Assembly (NCBI RefSeq): GCF_000346465.2
Contig: NC_034009.1
Location: 16,352,672-16,416,671, forward strand
DNA from: Prunus persica
Lineage: Eukaryota > Streptophyta > Magnoliopsida > Rosales > Rosaceae
Direction: 5' to 3'
DNA length: 64,000 nucleotides
How positions within the stretch are numbered: the stretch's first letter is position 1; each line of letters opens with the position of its first letter. Position numbers and translations under genes: made by a program. Under the pieces are notes generated by a model. The model ran no database searches. It saw only the letters and a program-made list of their open reading frames with translations, and was not told the origin of the DNA. Positions 42,022 to 53,786 of the stretch are shown piece after piece.

Positions 42022-44291
42022 GCAATCTTTCAATAAATGGAACTTCAGTTGAATCAAATAAAAATATTAATCATAATAGTACTAGTACACATAGCTGCCA
42101 TGAAAGCTCAAAAGAAAGTCTTCTACTCTCTGTAGGGTTCTTATGTTCAACTAGCAATACGAAGTAGTTGTTTCGAAAGTGTATTTCTAAGAGAGCATGC
42201 ACCACTACAAATTAGTTAAATCACAAACAAAATAGACGATGGTGCATCTTAAAACCGTCGTTATGTTTTAAAAGACGACGGTGTTTTAAAAGCCGTCATG
42301 ATATATCATCTTATACACTACTAACGTTAAGTTCATCTTATACACCGCTGAAACTACTCTTATGACTAGTTTGTATTGGCCTTTTGTCACTATAGCTTTT
42401 TTAGTTGAGTTATGAATGCAATCCTAGAAATTCGAAAAAATAATAACTATTATAAATCATGCACATGCATGTGTAGTCAAAAGGTACTCCATGTGAAAAA
42501 AAATATTTGACTTCTTTGGACGTGCACATGCACGCTTGAAAAAATGTGAGAAAATAATCAATCAAGCTCTCTCTTTCGTTTACAGTAATAATAGTGGCGA
42601 AGCCATGATTTTATGTGTGTGGTGTGGAGGCATCTCACAAAATATAAACAATAAAAAATTTGAATGCAAGACATACCAAAACATCAAACATATATATTGT
42701 CTATTCATTACAATCATAATTTGACCACAAAAAAAAAAAATCATTACAATTCATAATTGTCCTTGACAAGTTTTCATATTTTGAAATCGTTGCATAACAA
42801 CCACGTTATCTGTACTATTAAAAATGTTTTTCACAATATATGCAACCAAGCAATCATTCATCTATGAATTAACCTAATTTTAAAACTTGATAATATAATA
42901 TTGAGTTTGAGAGAAAAACTCACAAACAATGAGAAAGTTTGCTCCTGCCAAGAAAAAGGTAATATAATAATAATAGTTTATTAAAACTTTTGGAAATGGG
43001 TTTGCGCTGTTCCCAACCTAGCTCCGCCCTTGATAGTAAACATAATAGTGTTTGGATGGATCTTCTTTTGTCTAAAGTGAAGAAAGAAAGATATAGCATA
43101 AAGCATCTATGATGGGGAGTAGTGTCTCTACCCATGTTAGATCCATTTACTTCTCAATGTAGGGTAATATTCTCAACACACTCACAAATGCAGGAGCATG
43201 TATGCCTGTTGTGCCTAATACATAGTCTAGGGTAGTTCTATGCACAGGGCAAGTAGGGACGAATTCAGGATTTTTAAATGAATTAGACTGAATTTACCTT
43301 AAACTTGACGACATGAGCGAATTTTATTAATTTAAAAAAAATAATACCCTTAGTTAGGGAGGATATAATGAGTCATATACCCCTCAAAATGCATCTAATA
43401 CATAAGATAGAAGCTAATAAGATAAAATTAAATTAAAAAAATGTAATAAAAATAGAAAATAAAACTATTTGTGTTGCACCATTTGATTATTTTCCACCTT
43501 AATGTGATATACTGATAGATATACATATTAATTTTTAACTTGAACTTGCACTACGTACTGAGTGTGGTGATGATCATCTGCTCAGTGGTCATCGCTTAAT
43601 TACAGCCACTTTTGTGAACAACCTCTTCTTAATTTAAAGGAAAGGATTAGTCCGGATCTCTGAAAAAAAACATGAAATCCAACTTTTTTGACCAAAATGG
43701 AATTCAATAGTGATGACGATCTTAGTGTTGATGTCACTTAACACTACAAGTACCAACTTATTTACTAACTTTATTAATGCCAACGCATGCGGCACACGAC
43801 ATGGTATGCTATGTCATTGCCACCTCATATTTTATTTAAATACATATTTGTTTTCCCAAAAAAGAAAAAAGAAAAGGAAAAAAATACACCAATCATCATT
43901 CAAAGTTAAACCCTAGCCTCCCACCTCCAACAGAAAAAATAAATTTAAAAAAAAAAAAAAAAAAAAACCCTAGAACGCTGCCAATCATTATGGAATTCTT
44001 AGTATAGCCTCTAGGCCAAGTCTTATACTTCCATATTGCCACCGCATAAGAGTAATTGAATTATTAAGTAAGGTTGCAAGTTTGGTTATCATATTTCATG
44101 TTCTGAATTAGATCTTAACACTGTAGCACAACCACAACGGTGAGGAAACAACCATTAGATCTGAAGCTAGCCCTTGTATCATTCCTTTTATTTTCTTTCA
44201 ATTTCGTTGACAACCTTGTTTGCTTTTGGTGGAACCTTCCTGTTCTTAGAATAAAAAAGAAGAATTTAAATTAATTTGTTTGTGATAATTA
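42022..44291. other. Unassigned AT-rich intergenic sequence
   Basis: No gene seen. Holds a small CACTA-related piece (next entry) and a 20-base A run at about 43947-43967. Confidence 0.55.
42203..42310 (+). mobile_element. Small CACTA-family terminal fragment
   Basis: Starts CACTACAAATTAG and carries AACCGTCGTTATG, AGACGACGGTGTTTTAAAAG and CCGTCATG, words shared with the end of the CACTA copies at 6608 and 11512. The far end is not clear. It is either a relic or a tiny non-autonomous member of the same family. Confidence 0.65.
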
Positions 44292-44411
44292 GTCCTTGAG
44301 GAAGAAGAGAAAGTTTACAGAGAAACTTTCCAAAACTTGCCTACAAAAGTGACGGCTGCCAAATGAAGAATTCTTTGGCTTTTACCAAAAATTTCTAGGT
44401 CAGAATAGACA
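44292..44411 (-). repeat. Left piece of the 3' LTR of Sirevirus-like element 2
   Basis: Begins CCTTGAGGAAGAAGAG and matches 61714-61833. Its last five bases, AGACA, are the left target duplication of Athila. To the left the match to the LTR stops abruptly, so about 1.04 kb of LTR is missing. Confidence 0.85.
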
Positions 44412-45520
44412 TGTTGGTGAATTTTAACAACAATATTAAAACCTTGCAAGTGCACAAATCAAATGATAGTATAGTAAGCAAGCAAGGGTCGATCCCACGG
44501 AGATTGTGATCTAAAGAGATGTTTATCAATGTCACGCAATGAAAATCAAAACAAAGAACTTCCAAACAAGAACACATTCAATATGGCAATTGACCTATGT
44601 TCTACAACAATTTAATTCCAATACATGCTTCTAAGTTAGCTACTCAAAGAAACAAAATATCAGAATTCACATAACATAGAGAAACCGAAATCATCACGCT
44701 TGTAGAAACTAAAAATCTATTAAACTTGTTTATAAAATTGAAATCATGTTTAGGGCTTCAAGATTAAGCCCTAACTAACAAGAAATTAGTTACTCATGGT
44801 CTTGGATGAACTCAAAAATAAATACATAAGAACTGAAAATTAAAAGAAGGAAGGAAAAGAAAGAACTCGTTCGCCGCTTTCTCCTCTTGCGCCGTTGATC
44901 TCTTTCGAACGTGAATAGTTTTCTCTCAGCCTTGGCTCATCTTTTATATCACTTATATCAGTTCTAAACCCTAAAATTGACTGAAAAGTCGTCCAAGAAG
45001 CCTTGGTAAACAAGGAATCCAAGTAGGAAAGTAAAAATCACAATTCCTAACTCCACTGGGAAATACAGCTCAGCCCAATGTTCACACGATTTTGGGGATC
45101 TTCGACCTTGTAGAAAAATCATTAAAAATATATTTTAGAAAGATAAATGTCTTATCTTTCCAACCATATATAGCACGTAACTTGAAAATTTCGGAAAGGC
45201 TTCCGTTTCTTCACATTCACGTAACATGTACGAAACTGTCCTGTCTGCACGTGGGCTAACTTTACTTGTAATACTGTACCAATTGGCTTAGTAGGAAATT
45301 CTAGAAAAATCATAGATTGAACTTCAAGATGTTAGCTTTCATCTCCAATTGGTCTTGCGCTAAAATTCCTCCGAAAAGTTGATTTTCCCTCAAAACCCTT
45401 CTAAGAGCGCAGAAAAGCTGAAAATCAGAAAAATAAAGTAATAAGCCCTTTTTAAATCTAATTCTCTTACAAAACCAAAGTAAAAAGAGTACATAAATGA
45501 GTATATTTATGGACTTATCA
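44412..45520 (-). repeat. 3' LTR of Athila element (1109 bp, internally deleted)
   Basis: Lacks 467 bp present in the 5' LTR at about 53938-54405. The missing part is bounded there by CAAACA on both sides, and one CAAACA remains here near 44563. Confidence 0.92.
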
Positions 45521-48386
45521 AATACCCACAACTTAGATTTTGCTAGACCTCGAGCAAAATAAAACGAAAAATAAAAACAAAAGAACAAAGACTCAAGACA
45601 AACAAACAACTAAATTCCCAATATTGATCTCAGAGATAATTACCAACGGTTAACTAACTTCCAAGAAATAAGCAACATTAACTCAAGGCATTATCAAGGG
45701 GTTAACCAAACTTTAATTGAACAACTTGGAGTGTCGTGTGTGAAATAGCCAACGTTAATATTAACACGACTTATGCTTCACAAAAGTTAAATAACCAAAT
45801 AAGAACAAGCTTTAACTTCAATTCTCACCAAGGATGTTCACTCCAATGAAAGCACTCGAAATTTGACAACGTAGTGTCACTCATATATGTGAGAAGAATC
45901 AAATCAGTACGATGTACTCACATAAAATAAAAGCACAAGACAAGAATAAAAGATCTCATGGAAAGATATCGCATACTTGAAAACATTTAAACCATCCGAC
46001 CATAGTCCTTACACACCTATTTTCCACATGAGGAACCACACTTCTCCTTGGATCAAGTAGGACTTTCACTAAAGTTGTAATAGGGCTTAGGGTGATGGGT
46101 GAAACAAGAAAGAGACATAGATGAACAAACGAAGTCTAAGGGCTAAGTAAAGCTTTCCATGAAATTATAACATCTTGCACTTTAGCACACAATTTTATCT
46201 TGATACTATCTTTATTTTTTTTATTTTTTATTTTTTTTAACTCCATTAGCTTTGTAATCAACCCATGTAATAAGTGTTAGGCCAATAACTCCCAAGCTAG
46301 ATAGCTTTAGGGTATTAAGTGTAAAACACTCCTCGGGCTTAAAAACTCGAGTTGAAAAGGCTTCGGAATCATACCTTCTTTTTTTTTTTTTTTTTTTTGT
46401 TTTTGAAACAGTATCATGTACACATGATTGAACAATTTGTGCAATTCTCCCTTAACCATGAAAGTGCTCTACAAAACTCCTTAGAAGGGTGTAGGATAAA
46501 TATGCAAAAGGTTCAGGTGAAGAGAATTGGGTAAAGAATGATAAAGGCTTACATAAAAGGCACAAGGGGTTGACTATGGATAAAATTGATATGGGTTGGC
46601 TGGAAAGGCTCAAACGAATGAAACAAGGCCTATATCACTTCCTAGGATCCATGTGGTTCATGAAATATGCCTCAAATAGATAATGAAAGTAGTTCTAGCA
46701 AACAATTTAAACATCCTCAAGTACTTGACCAAAATAAAGAATAATGAGATCACAACGACTTGTAGACATGAAAATTATAGAATAGTATATAACACTCAGG
46801 GAAGAAAAGTATAGGCTCAAAAGCTCACATAATAAGGGTTGTACAAGTCTACACTAGCCTATTTGGGAATTTAAATCATGTGAACTCCAATCAAAACTCA
46901 TATTAATATGGCTATGTGCAAAAATATTTACCAAGTTTAATCACAAAACTAAGGTTAACACAAGGATAATGTAAAGAATTAATATCATGCTCACAATTCC
47001 TTGCAAGTTAATTGTCAATAAAATTCAATATCATCATAGAATTGGGAAGTGACTACTACAAAAAAAAAAAAAAAAAAAAACTAGACTCAAAGTTAAAGAA
47101 AATATTTTTAGGTTTTTATGACATTTTTCTGATTTTTTTATTTTTTTATTTTTTAAAAGAAGAAAAAAAAACTGAAAACAAAACAAAACAATAGAATAAA
47201 AAATAATTAAATAAAAACCAAAAGTTGAAGAGGGATTGAAAATCAATAAACAATGCTGCAGTTCTGACCCAGGCGCAAAGAATGACGTGTATCTCACAAA
47301 ATACTTGGCCAAAGTTCACGTTCTTCATATGGTTGGATTCAGATCGAAAAAACAAAGAATGCAACGTGGGCCAAAATACAAAAGCAGCAGCAGAAAAGGA
47401 CAGAATTTGAAACAAAGACAGAGGACTGCTGCAGCATACATTATGAAACCAAAGAACTCAATCACCCACAACTTAAAACAAACATTGTCCTCAATGTTAA
47501 AAACAAAGAAACATAAGTCATGCAAATTCATTTAAAGAGAGAGAGAGGGGCATGAGAACTTCCCGGGTTTGTGTAGATGTATGGATGAGCAAAGCGTAGA
47601 ATACGTCGAAATGAGAGAGGATAGACAATGAGACGAACTCTAACACCCACAACTTGTGTCTTTGAATGCCAACGGACCCGTAATAGCTCCTTAAAGTCTC
47701 GGAATGGGATGAAATTGGAACGAAATTGAGCTGGATATGTAATCATGAAAATCTGAAAATCTAACTTTTAGCGACGAAAAATCTGATGAACACCGCGGCT
47801 AAAAGCTCTTTGTTGACGAAAAATCTGATGAACACCGTCGCTAAAACCTCTTTGGTGACGAAAAAGCTTCAAATTCTGGGCAAAACAGCAGCTGCCTTTT
47901 TTTTGTGTTTTAGGTCCTTTTTTGAGCTTCAAATCGTCCTAAAACATAATGTAGGCCACCGGAGACCCCCAAACCTGGTCCAATTCATCAGAATAACGAT
48001 TCTAAACATGTTGGTGGCATCAGATTGACCTGAAAAACAGCAAAAAATAAATTAGGCAGAAATTCTAGTTTTGACCAAACTAAGAACATAAAAGTTATTT
48101 TTCTGTTTTCTGGTATCTAAGCTCAGCCAATGACCAAAAACACTTCTGTAACACATTTGAAACATGCTGCATACACCCTAGGGCTATAAAAATGCGAAAA
48201 TTTATCTTTGGAACACAAAATCCATAGTTTGATAACACAAAACATAACAAAAACAAAAATATGAAAATTTACGAGAAATCACACATAAACTAAAAACAAA
48301 AACGAAAACAAAAGTTAAGAATGCTTGAGTTGCCTCCCAAGAAGCGCTTCTTTATAGTCGTGAGCTAGACGTTGTTCTTTAGATGA
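45521..48386 (-). other. Non-coding 3' region of Athila element (envelope-like position)
   Basis: Nearly 2.9 kb between the pol stop and the 3' LTR. Athila relatives may have an envelope-like gene here; none is readable. The region has A or T runs (46375-46398, 47059-47079, 47140-47175), a 55-bp tandem pair with GACGAAAAATCTGATGAACA at about 47774-47870, and three copies of a tract that is AAGTTGTGGGT on the minus strand (near 45523, 47463 and 47645). The first of these abuts the LTR and is the polypurine tract. Confidence 0.75.
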
Positions 48387-48950
48387 TTAATCAATAGATG
48401 GGGGTGGTGCATCCACGTGCATGCTCTCTTTTCCAAGCTCAAAAGTTTCATAGTATGGCTTCAAGCGATGTCCGTTCACTTTGAATATATTTCCCGTCTT
48501 GTCATTTTGAATCTCAACTGCACCGTGAGGGAAAACATTAATAACAACAAAAGGACCGTACCATCTAGAACGTAACTTACCTGGGAATAGCTGGAGGCGT
48601 GAATTGAAGAGCAAGACTTTCTGCCCTATTTCAAAGGTCTTCCTTTGAATGGCTTTGTCATGAAATGCCTTCGTCTTTTCCTTGTAAATCCGTGCACTCT
48701 CATAGGCATCATTCCTTATCTCATCCAATTCATTCACTTGGAGTCGCCTTGCATCTCCAGCCTCTTTCATATCGAAATTGAATTTCTTGATTGCCCAAAA
48801 TGCTCTATGTTCAAGTTCAACCGGAAGGTGACATGCTTTACCATAAACCAAACGAAAAGGAGACATACCAATGGGGGTTTTGTAAGCTGTCCTATATGCC
48901 CATAATGCTTCATTAAGTCTCAAACTCCAATCCTTTCTCGTAATGCTCAC
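48387..48950 (-). CDS. Athila integrase, C-terminal part
   Basis: Continues the pol frame after a TAG (Glu or similar expected). It reads [20 protein letters not shown] and [20 protein letters not shown], then [20 protein letters not shown] and [20 protein letters not shown], ending with the C-terminal DNA-binding-like stretch [13 protein letters not shown] and [13 protein letters not shown]. These are characteristic of the Athila lineage. Stop at 48387. Confidence 0.9.
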   Translation of the reverse strand: MSITRKDWSLRLNEALWAYRTAYKTPIGMSPFRLVYGKACHLPVELEHRAFWAIKKFNFDMKEAGDARRLQVNELDEIRNDAYESARIYKEKTKAFHDKAIQRKTFEIGQKVLLFNSRLQLFPGKLRSRWYGPFVVINVFPHGAVEIQNDKTGNIFKVNGHRLKPYYETFELGKESMHVDAPPPSID

Positions 48951-48956
48951 GGTTTT

Positions 48957-50654
48957 CTACAAGATTTGCTTGATTTCTCGGTTACTAATCTCCACTTGTC
49001 CACTTGTTTGGGGATGATAAGGTGTTGAGACCCTATGTGTAATTCCATACCGCTTTAAAAGTGCCTCAAATGACCTATTGCAAAAGTGAGTGCCTCCATC
49101 GCTGATAATGGCTCTTGGTGTTCCAAACCTAGAAAAGATGTTGTCCTTCACAAAACTCAAAACAACTTTTGAATCATTAGTTCGGGTAGGAATTGCTTCC
49201 ACCCATTTAGAGACATAGTCAACAGCAAGGAGAATGTAAATAAAGCCATAAGAGGAAGGGAATGGTCCCATAAAATCAATGCCCCACACATCAAATATTT
49301 CAACAATAAGGATAGGCGTTAAAGGCATTTGATTCCTAGAGCTAATGTTACCGGTTCTTTGACATCTATCACATGTGGAACAATAAGTATATGCATCTTT
49401 GAACAAGCTAGGCCAATAAAAACCACATTGCAATACTTTAAGGGCTGTTTTCTTAGTACCAAAATGTCCACCACATGCAGATGAATGACAAAAGGTAAGT
49501 ATAGAATTAAATTCAGATTCAGACACGCACCTTCTGACAATCTGATCTGGACAATATTTCCATAAGTATGGATCATCCCAAACATAATACCTACTTGTTT
49601 TTACAAGCTTATCCTTTTGAGCGCGAGTGAGATCCTTCGGAATCAGTTTTGAAGCCTTATAATTGATAATGTCAGCGTACCAAGGGTCCTTGGCTTCGAG
49701 GGTGAAGAGTTGCTCATCGGGGAAACTTTCACGTAGAGGAAGCATATCCTCTTCTTCATTGGATCCTTGCGCCAGCCTACTCAAATGGTCAGCCACCACG
49801 TTTTCACTCCCCTTCTTGTCTCTAATCACCAAATCAAATTCTTGAAGCAAGAGAGTCCACCTAATCAGTCGGGGCTTGGCGTCCTTCTTTTGGAGGAGGT
49901 ACCTAAGTGCTGCATGATCAGAGAATACAATTACTTTAGTGCCAATAAGATATGATCTAAATTTCTCTAAAGCAAAAATAACAGCAAGCAACTCCTTTTC
50001 TGTAGTTGAGTAATTCAACTGAGCATCATCCAAAGTCCGGGAGGCATAATAGATGGCATGTCGTACGTTGTGCACTCTTTGTCCAAGCACGGCCCCCACT
50101 GCATAATCTGAGGCGTCACACATCAACTCGAAGGGAAAATTCCAATCTGGAGACTGCATGATGGGAGCAGACGTCAAAAGCTCCTTAAGCTTGTTAAATG
50201 CAGCCAAGCACTCTTCATTAAACTCGAATTCCACATCTTTGACAAGCAATCGACATAGGGGCCTTGATATTTTTGAAAAGTCCTTGATGAAACGCCTATA
50301 GAACCCTGCATGTCCTAGGAATGACCGAATCTCCTTAACGGTTTTGGGGGGCAGCAAGCTTCTCACAATGTCGATTTTTGCCTTGTCCACTTCAATTCCC
50401 CTACAAGAGATAATGTGACCTAATACAATACCCTGCTGTACCATGAAGTGGCACTTCTCCCAGTTGAGCACTAAATTGCATTCCTGACACCTTTTCAACA
50501 CTAAAGAGAGGTTGTGAAGACAAATATCAAATGAATCACCAAAAACTGAAAAATCATCCATAAATACCTCTATTATCTCCTCTACCATATCAGAAAAAAT
50601 GGACATCATGCAACGTTGAAAAGTGGCAGGTGCGTTACATAAACCAAAAGGCAT
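48957..50654 (-). CDS. Athila reverse transcriptase (palm), RNase H and integrase core
   Basis: A 565-residue piece. [16 protein letters not shown] opens it, and the active site FMDDFSVFG is at residues 31-39. RNase H begins [17 protein letters not shown] near residue 170, with [20 protein letters not shown]. The integrase zinc region includes [10 protein letters not shown] and [11 protein letters not shown]. The catalytic triad is visible: [23 protein letters not shown] and [16 protein letters not shown]. All core residues look intact. Stops bound it on both sides in the same frame. Confidence 0.93.
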   Translation of the reverse strand: MPFGLCNAPATFQRCMMSIFSDMVEEIIEVFMDDFSVFGDSFDICLHNLSLVLKRCQECNLVLNWEKCHFMVQQGIVLGHIISCRGIEVDKAKIDIVRSLLPPKTVKEIRSFLGHAGFYRRFIKDFSKISRPLCRLLVKDVEFEFNEECLAAFNKLKELLTSAPIMQSPDWNFPFELMCDASDYAVGAVLGQRVHNVRHAIYYASRTLDDAQLNYSTTEKELLAVIFALEKFRSYLIGTKVIVFSDHAALRYLLQKKDAKPRLIRWTLLLQEFDLVIRDKKGSENVVADHLSRLAQGSNEEEDMLPLRESFPDEQLFTLEAKDPWYADIINYKASKLIPKDLTRAQKDKLVKTSRYYVWDDPYLWKYCPDQIVRRCVSESEFNSILTFCHSSACGGHFGTKKTALKVLQCGFYWPSLFKDAYTYCSTCDRCQRTGNISSRNQMPLTPILIVEIFDVWGIDFMGPFPSSYGFIYILLAVDYVSKWVEAIPTRTNDSKVVLSFVKDNIFSRFGTPRAIISDGGTHFCNRSFEALLKRYGITHRVSTPYHPQTSGQVEISNREIKQIL

Positions 50655-50702
50655 ACGCCTATAAGCAAACGTACCAAATGGACAGGTGAAGGTGGTCTTT
50701 TC

Positions 50703-53099
50703 TTAATCTTCTGGAGCTATGGCAATTTGATTGTATCCGGAGTATCCATCCAAGAAGCAATAATGACTATGACCTGCAAGACGCTCAAGCATTTGATCAA
50801 TAAATGGTAACGGAAAGTGATCCTTACGTGTCGTGGTATTGAGCTTTCTATAATCTATGCATACTCTCCAACCCGTTTGAATTCTTTGAGGCACCAACTC
50901 ATTGTCTTCATTCTTCACAACGGTAATTCCGGATTTCTTGGGAACAACTTGGACTGGACTCACCCACTTGCTATCTGAAATGGGGTATATAATTCCCACG
51001 TCCAAAAGCTTCAAAACTTCTTTCTTAACGACTTCTTTCATCACCGGATTCAGCCTCCTTTGGGCTTCCCTTGTAGGTTTCGATTCTCCTTCCAAAAAGA
51101 TCCTATGCATGCACTTTGTAGGGCTTATTCCTCTGATGTCTGCAATGGTCCAACCTAGGGCAGTCTTGTGCTCCCTTAGAACTCGAATTAGTTTGTCTTC
51201 TTCGGATGCACTCAAATTAGAAGCAATGATCACAGGCAGCGTCTTTTCATCACCTAAATATGCATATTTCAAGTTCTCTGGAAGGGGTTTTAGCACAACC
51301 TGTGGTGCCTTCACAATAGAGGGAACAAGCTTATTAGTAGATAATGGAAGAGGCTCAAAAATAGAGTTAAACTGACCTCTTTGGGGAGGCAAGGCCTCAA
51401 GCATATTCACAGCTTCAAGTACAGCTATGTTCCCTTCTTCATTCACAGTTTCGGGGCTTTGGATGAGTGCCCTCTCCAATGGTGTCTCTTCTTGTGATGC
51501 ATTAAATGTTTCTTGTACCATTTGCTCAAGTACATCCATGGAAAAACAAGCATGATCATCATTAGGATATTTTAAAGCATCAAAGACCTTAAACTCCACG
51601 GTTTCCTCATCGAATGCCATTGTGAGAATGCCTTCATACACGTCAATTTTTGTCCTTGCTATTCTCATGAATGGACGTCCTAGAATCAATGGAAGGTCTT
51701 TTCCAGGAATAGGAACTTCCTCCATCTCTAGCACTAGAAAGTCAGCTGGAAAAATTAGCTCATTCACCTTGACCAAAACGTCTTCCAACACTCCCTTAGG
51801 ATACTTGATTGATCGATCAGCCAATTGTATGCTCACGGAAGTCTTCTTAAGCTCACCTAAATTTAAAGATTCAAAAACAGAAAAAGGCATCAAATTAATT
51901 GAAGTACCTAAGTCTAATAAAGCATGTTCAAACCTTTGATTTCCAATGAGACAAGGTATAGTAAAACTCCCTGGATCCTTTAGTTTAGGAGGTAATTTAC
52001 GCAATAGCACGGCGGAGACTTCTTCACTTAAGGCCACGGTTTCATGCTCCTTGAACGTCCTCTTATTTGTACAAAGTTCTTTGAGGAATTTTGCATAGCT
52101 TAGAATTTGTTGGATTGCATCGAGCAAGGGAATGTTCACTTGCACTTTTCGGAAAGTCTCTAGGATATCCTTTGAAACTTGCTCCTTTTTTGAATTCAAA
52201 AACCTACGAGGAAAAGGAACCTTTGAAGTAATTGAATGATTCACAAGAGAACTTACCTTAGAGTTGTCACTTGGAACCGTAAGCTTGGGAGAGGGGGCAG
52301 CCACTGTTTTGGTTGAATTTCTCTCCTCATTGTCATCATTTTCCACCTTTTTTCCACTTCGAAGAGTAATCGCATTTGCGGTGTCATGGCCTCCATTAGG
52401 ATTTGGAATTACTTGGCTTGGAAACTTTCCTGGCTCTCTTTGACTCAAGGAGGCTGCAATTTGTCCAACTTGGTTTTCAAGGCTCTTGATTGCTGTAGAC
52501 ATTTGTGCCTGTGTTTGCCTTGTTTCCTGCATAAAACCCTGAGTGCTTAATGCCAAAGAATTAATTAACTCTTCTAAAGACTTACCTTGCCCATGAGGTA
52601 GTGCAGGTGCATTTTGTTGAGGAACAAATTGATTTTGTCGAACTGGGGCTGTTTGCACATTTTGGTTGTTCTTCCATCCAAAGTTAGGGTGTTGCCGCCA
52701 TCCCGGATTATAAGTGTTAGAAAATGGATTGTTTCTTGGCTTTTGTTGCTGCATATAGTGTGCTTGAGCCATCTCTTCTCCATCACCATACAAACTTGGA
52801 CAAGACTCCGTAGGATGTCCGGGATTAGCACACACGGCACACACTTGTGCTTGAGGGATTAATCGCTTAACAAGGTTAGTCAAATTAGCTATCTGAGGAC
52901 CAATATCACTAGCACTTACCTCATAAACACCTGCTTTCTTTTGGGGAGCTCTCCGGTAATTAAACTGTTGAGAGTTTGCTACAATGTTCTCAAACATCGC
53001 CTTGGCTTGAGTAGCACTCTTGTTCATCAAACCTCCTCCACTAGTAGCATCAACCATCATCCTCTCCGAATCAAGTAATCCCTCATAAAAGTATTGCAT
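50703..53099 (-). CDS. Athila gag C-terminal part, protease and reverse transcriptase N-terminal part
   Basis: A 798-residue piece. It has a zinc knuckle CAVCANPGHPTESC (Cys87, Cys90, His95, Cys100), a Gln/Asn/Pro-rich linker, and an aspartic-protease motif LLDLGTSINLMPF, where related elements usually have DLGAS. The reverse transcriptase start includes HRIFLEGESKPTREAQRRLN, VGIIYPISDSKWVSPVQVVP and GWRVCIDYRKLNTTTRKDHF. It ends YNQIAIAPED and then TAA where a Gln codon (CAA) is usual. Confidence 0.93.
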   Translation of the reverse strand: MQYFYEGLLDSERMMVDATSGGGLMNKSATQAKAMFENIVANSQQFNYRRAPQKKAGVYEVSASDIGPQIANLTNLVKRLIPQAQVCAVCANPGHPTESCPSLYGDGEEMAQAHYMQQQKPRNNPFSNTYNPGWRQHPNFGWKNNQNVQTAPVRQNQFVPQQNAPALPHGQGKSLEELINSLALSTQGFMQETRQTQAQMSTAIKSLENQVGQIAASLSQREPGKFPSQVIPNPNGGHDTANAITLRSGKKVENDDNEERNSTKTVAAPSPKLTVPSDNSKVSSLVNHSITSKVPFPRRFLNSKKEQVSKDILETFRKVQVNIPLLDAIQQILSYAKFLKELCTNKRTFKEHETVALSEEVSAVLLRKLPPKLKDPGSFTIPCLIGNQRFEHALLDLGTSINLMPFSVFESLNLGELKKTSVSIQLADRSIKYPKGVLEDVLVKVNELIFPADFLVLEMEEVPIPGKDLPLILGRPFMRIARTKIDVYEGILTMAFDEETVEFKVFDALKYPNDDHACFSMDVLEQMVQETFNASQEETPLERALIQSPETVNEEGNIAVLEAVNMLEALPPQRGQFNSIFEPLPLSTNKLVPSIVKAPQVVLKPLPENLKYAYLGDEKTLPVIIASNLSASEEDKLIRVLREHKTALGWTIADIRGISPTKCMHRIFLEGESKPTREAQRRLNPVMKEVVKKEVLKLLDVGIIYPISDSKWVSPVQVVPKKSGITVVKNEDNELVPQRIQTGWRVCIDYRKLNTTTRKDHFPLPFIDQMLERLAGHSHYCFLDGYSGYNQIAIAPED

Positions 53100-53105
53100 A
53101 AGTAG

Positions 53106-53723
53106 CTAATCTTCAATTTGGTGATGAGGGCACGAAGCTAGGAGTCTCTGAAACCGATCCCAATACTCATGAAATGATTCTCCATCTAGTTGCTGCACTC
53201 CCATGATCTCCTTCCTAATATGGTTTGTCTTTTGAGCTGGAAAGAACTTTGCAAGGAACTTGGAAGCCAATGATGTCCATGTGATGATAGATGCACTAGG
53301 TAAAGAATAGAGCAACTCCTTGGCTCGTTCCTTGAGTGAGAATGGAAATAAACGCAATCTGATTGCCTCATCACTAATCCCTCCATTGTGCATAGTCGCG
53401 CACACGGCAAAGAAATCCTTGATATGTATGTGAGGATCATCCCCAGCCTTACCATAGAATTGCGGCAAAAGGTGAATGGTGCCACTCTTGATCTCAAAGG
53501 TGGTTGTAGTGGCTGGATACGCAATACAAGACGGCTGGTCCAATGCTTTAGGAACTGTGAAATCCTTCAAAGGTCGGGTGAGGTTGTTGAGTTCCAACTC
53601 GTCTCCCATCTTGATTGGAAGTGTATCTTGCTTATTTTTATCTCGATGGAGATAACGAAGTGTGTTCTCTAGTTCAGGGTCGTATGGTATAAGCTCGTGA
53701 CTCTGCGAACGACGACCCAACAT
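53106..53723 (-). CDS. Athila gag, N-terminal part
   Basis: ATG 53723 begins MLGRRSQSHELIPYDPELEN, which is preferred over an upstream TTG in the same frame. The retrotransposon-gag domain reads SGTIHLLPQFYGKAGDDPHI, LRLFPFSLKERAKELLYSLP and HEYWDRFQRLLASCPHHQIED. It ends in TAG where a Gln codon is expected (CAG), and the same frame continues at 53099. The protein would form the capsid. Confidence 0.9.
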   Translation of the reverse strand: MLGRRSQSHELIPYDPELENTLRYLHRDKNKQDTLPIKMGDELELNNLTRPLKDFTVPKALDQPSCIAYPATTTTFEIKSGTIHLLPQFYGKAGDDPHIHIKDFFAVCATMHNGGISDEAIRLRLFPFSLKERAKELLYSLPSASIITWTSLASKFLAKFFPAQKTNHIRKEIMGVQQLDGESFHEYWDRFQRLLASCPHHQIED

Positions 53724-53762
53724 ATACCTGAAATTGAAAACAAAACTCAATTAGATTGAAAA

Positions 53763-53780
53763 TCCCCGGCAACGGCGCCA
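53763..53780 (-). other. Primer-binding site, tRNA-Asp type
   Basis: Minus strand TGGCGCCGTTGCCGGGGA complements the 3' end of plant tRNA-Asp, typical of the Athila/Tat branch of Gypsy. It lies six bases after the LTR. Confidence 0.92.
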
Positions 53781-53786
53781 AAAACT

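Noticed and set aside
47012..47535. Lys-rich and Phe-rich frames
   Set aside because: Produced by A and T runs in the Athila 3' region.
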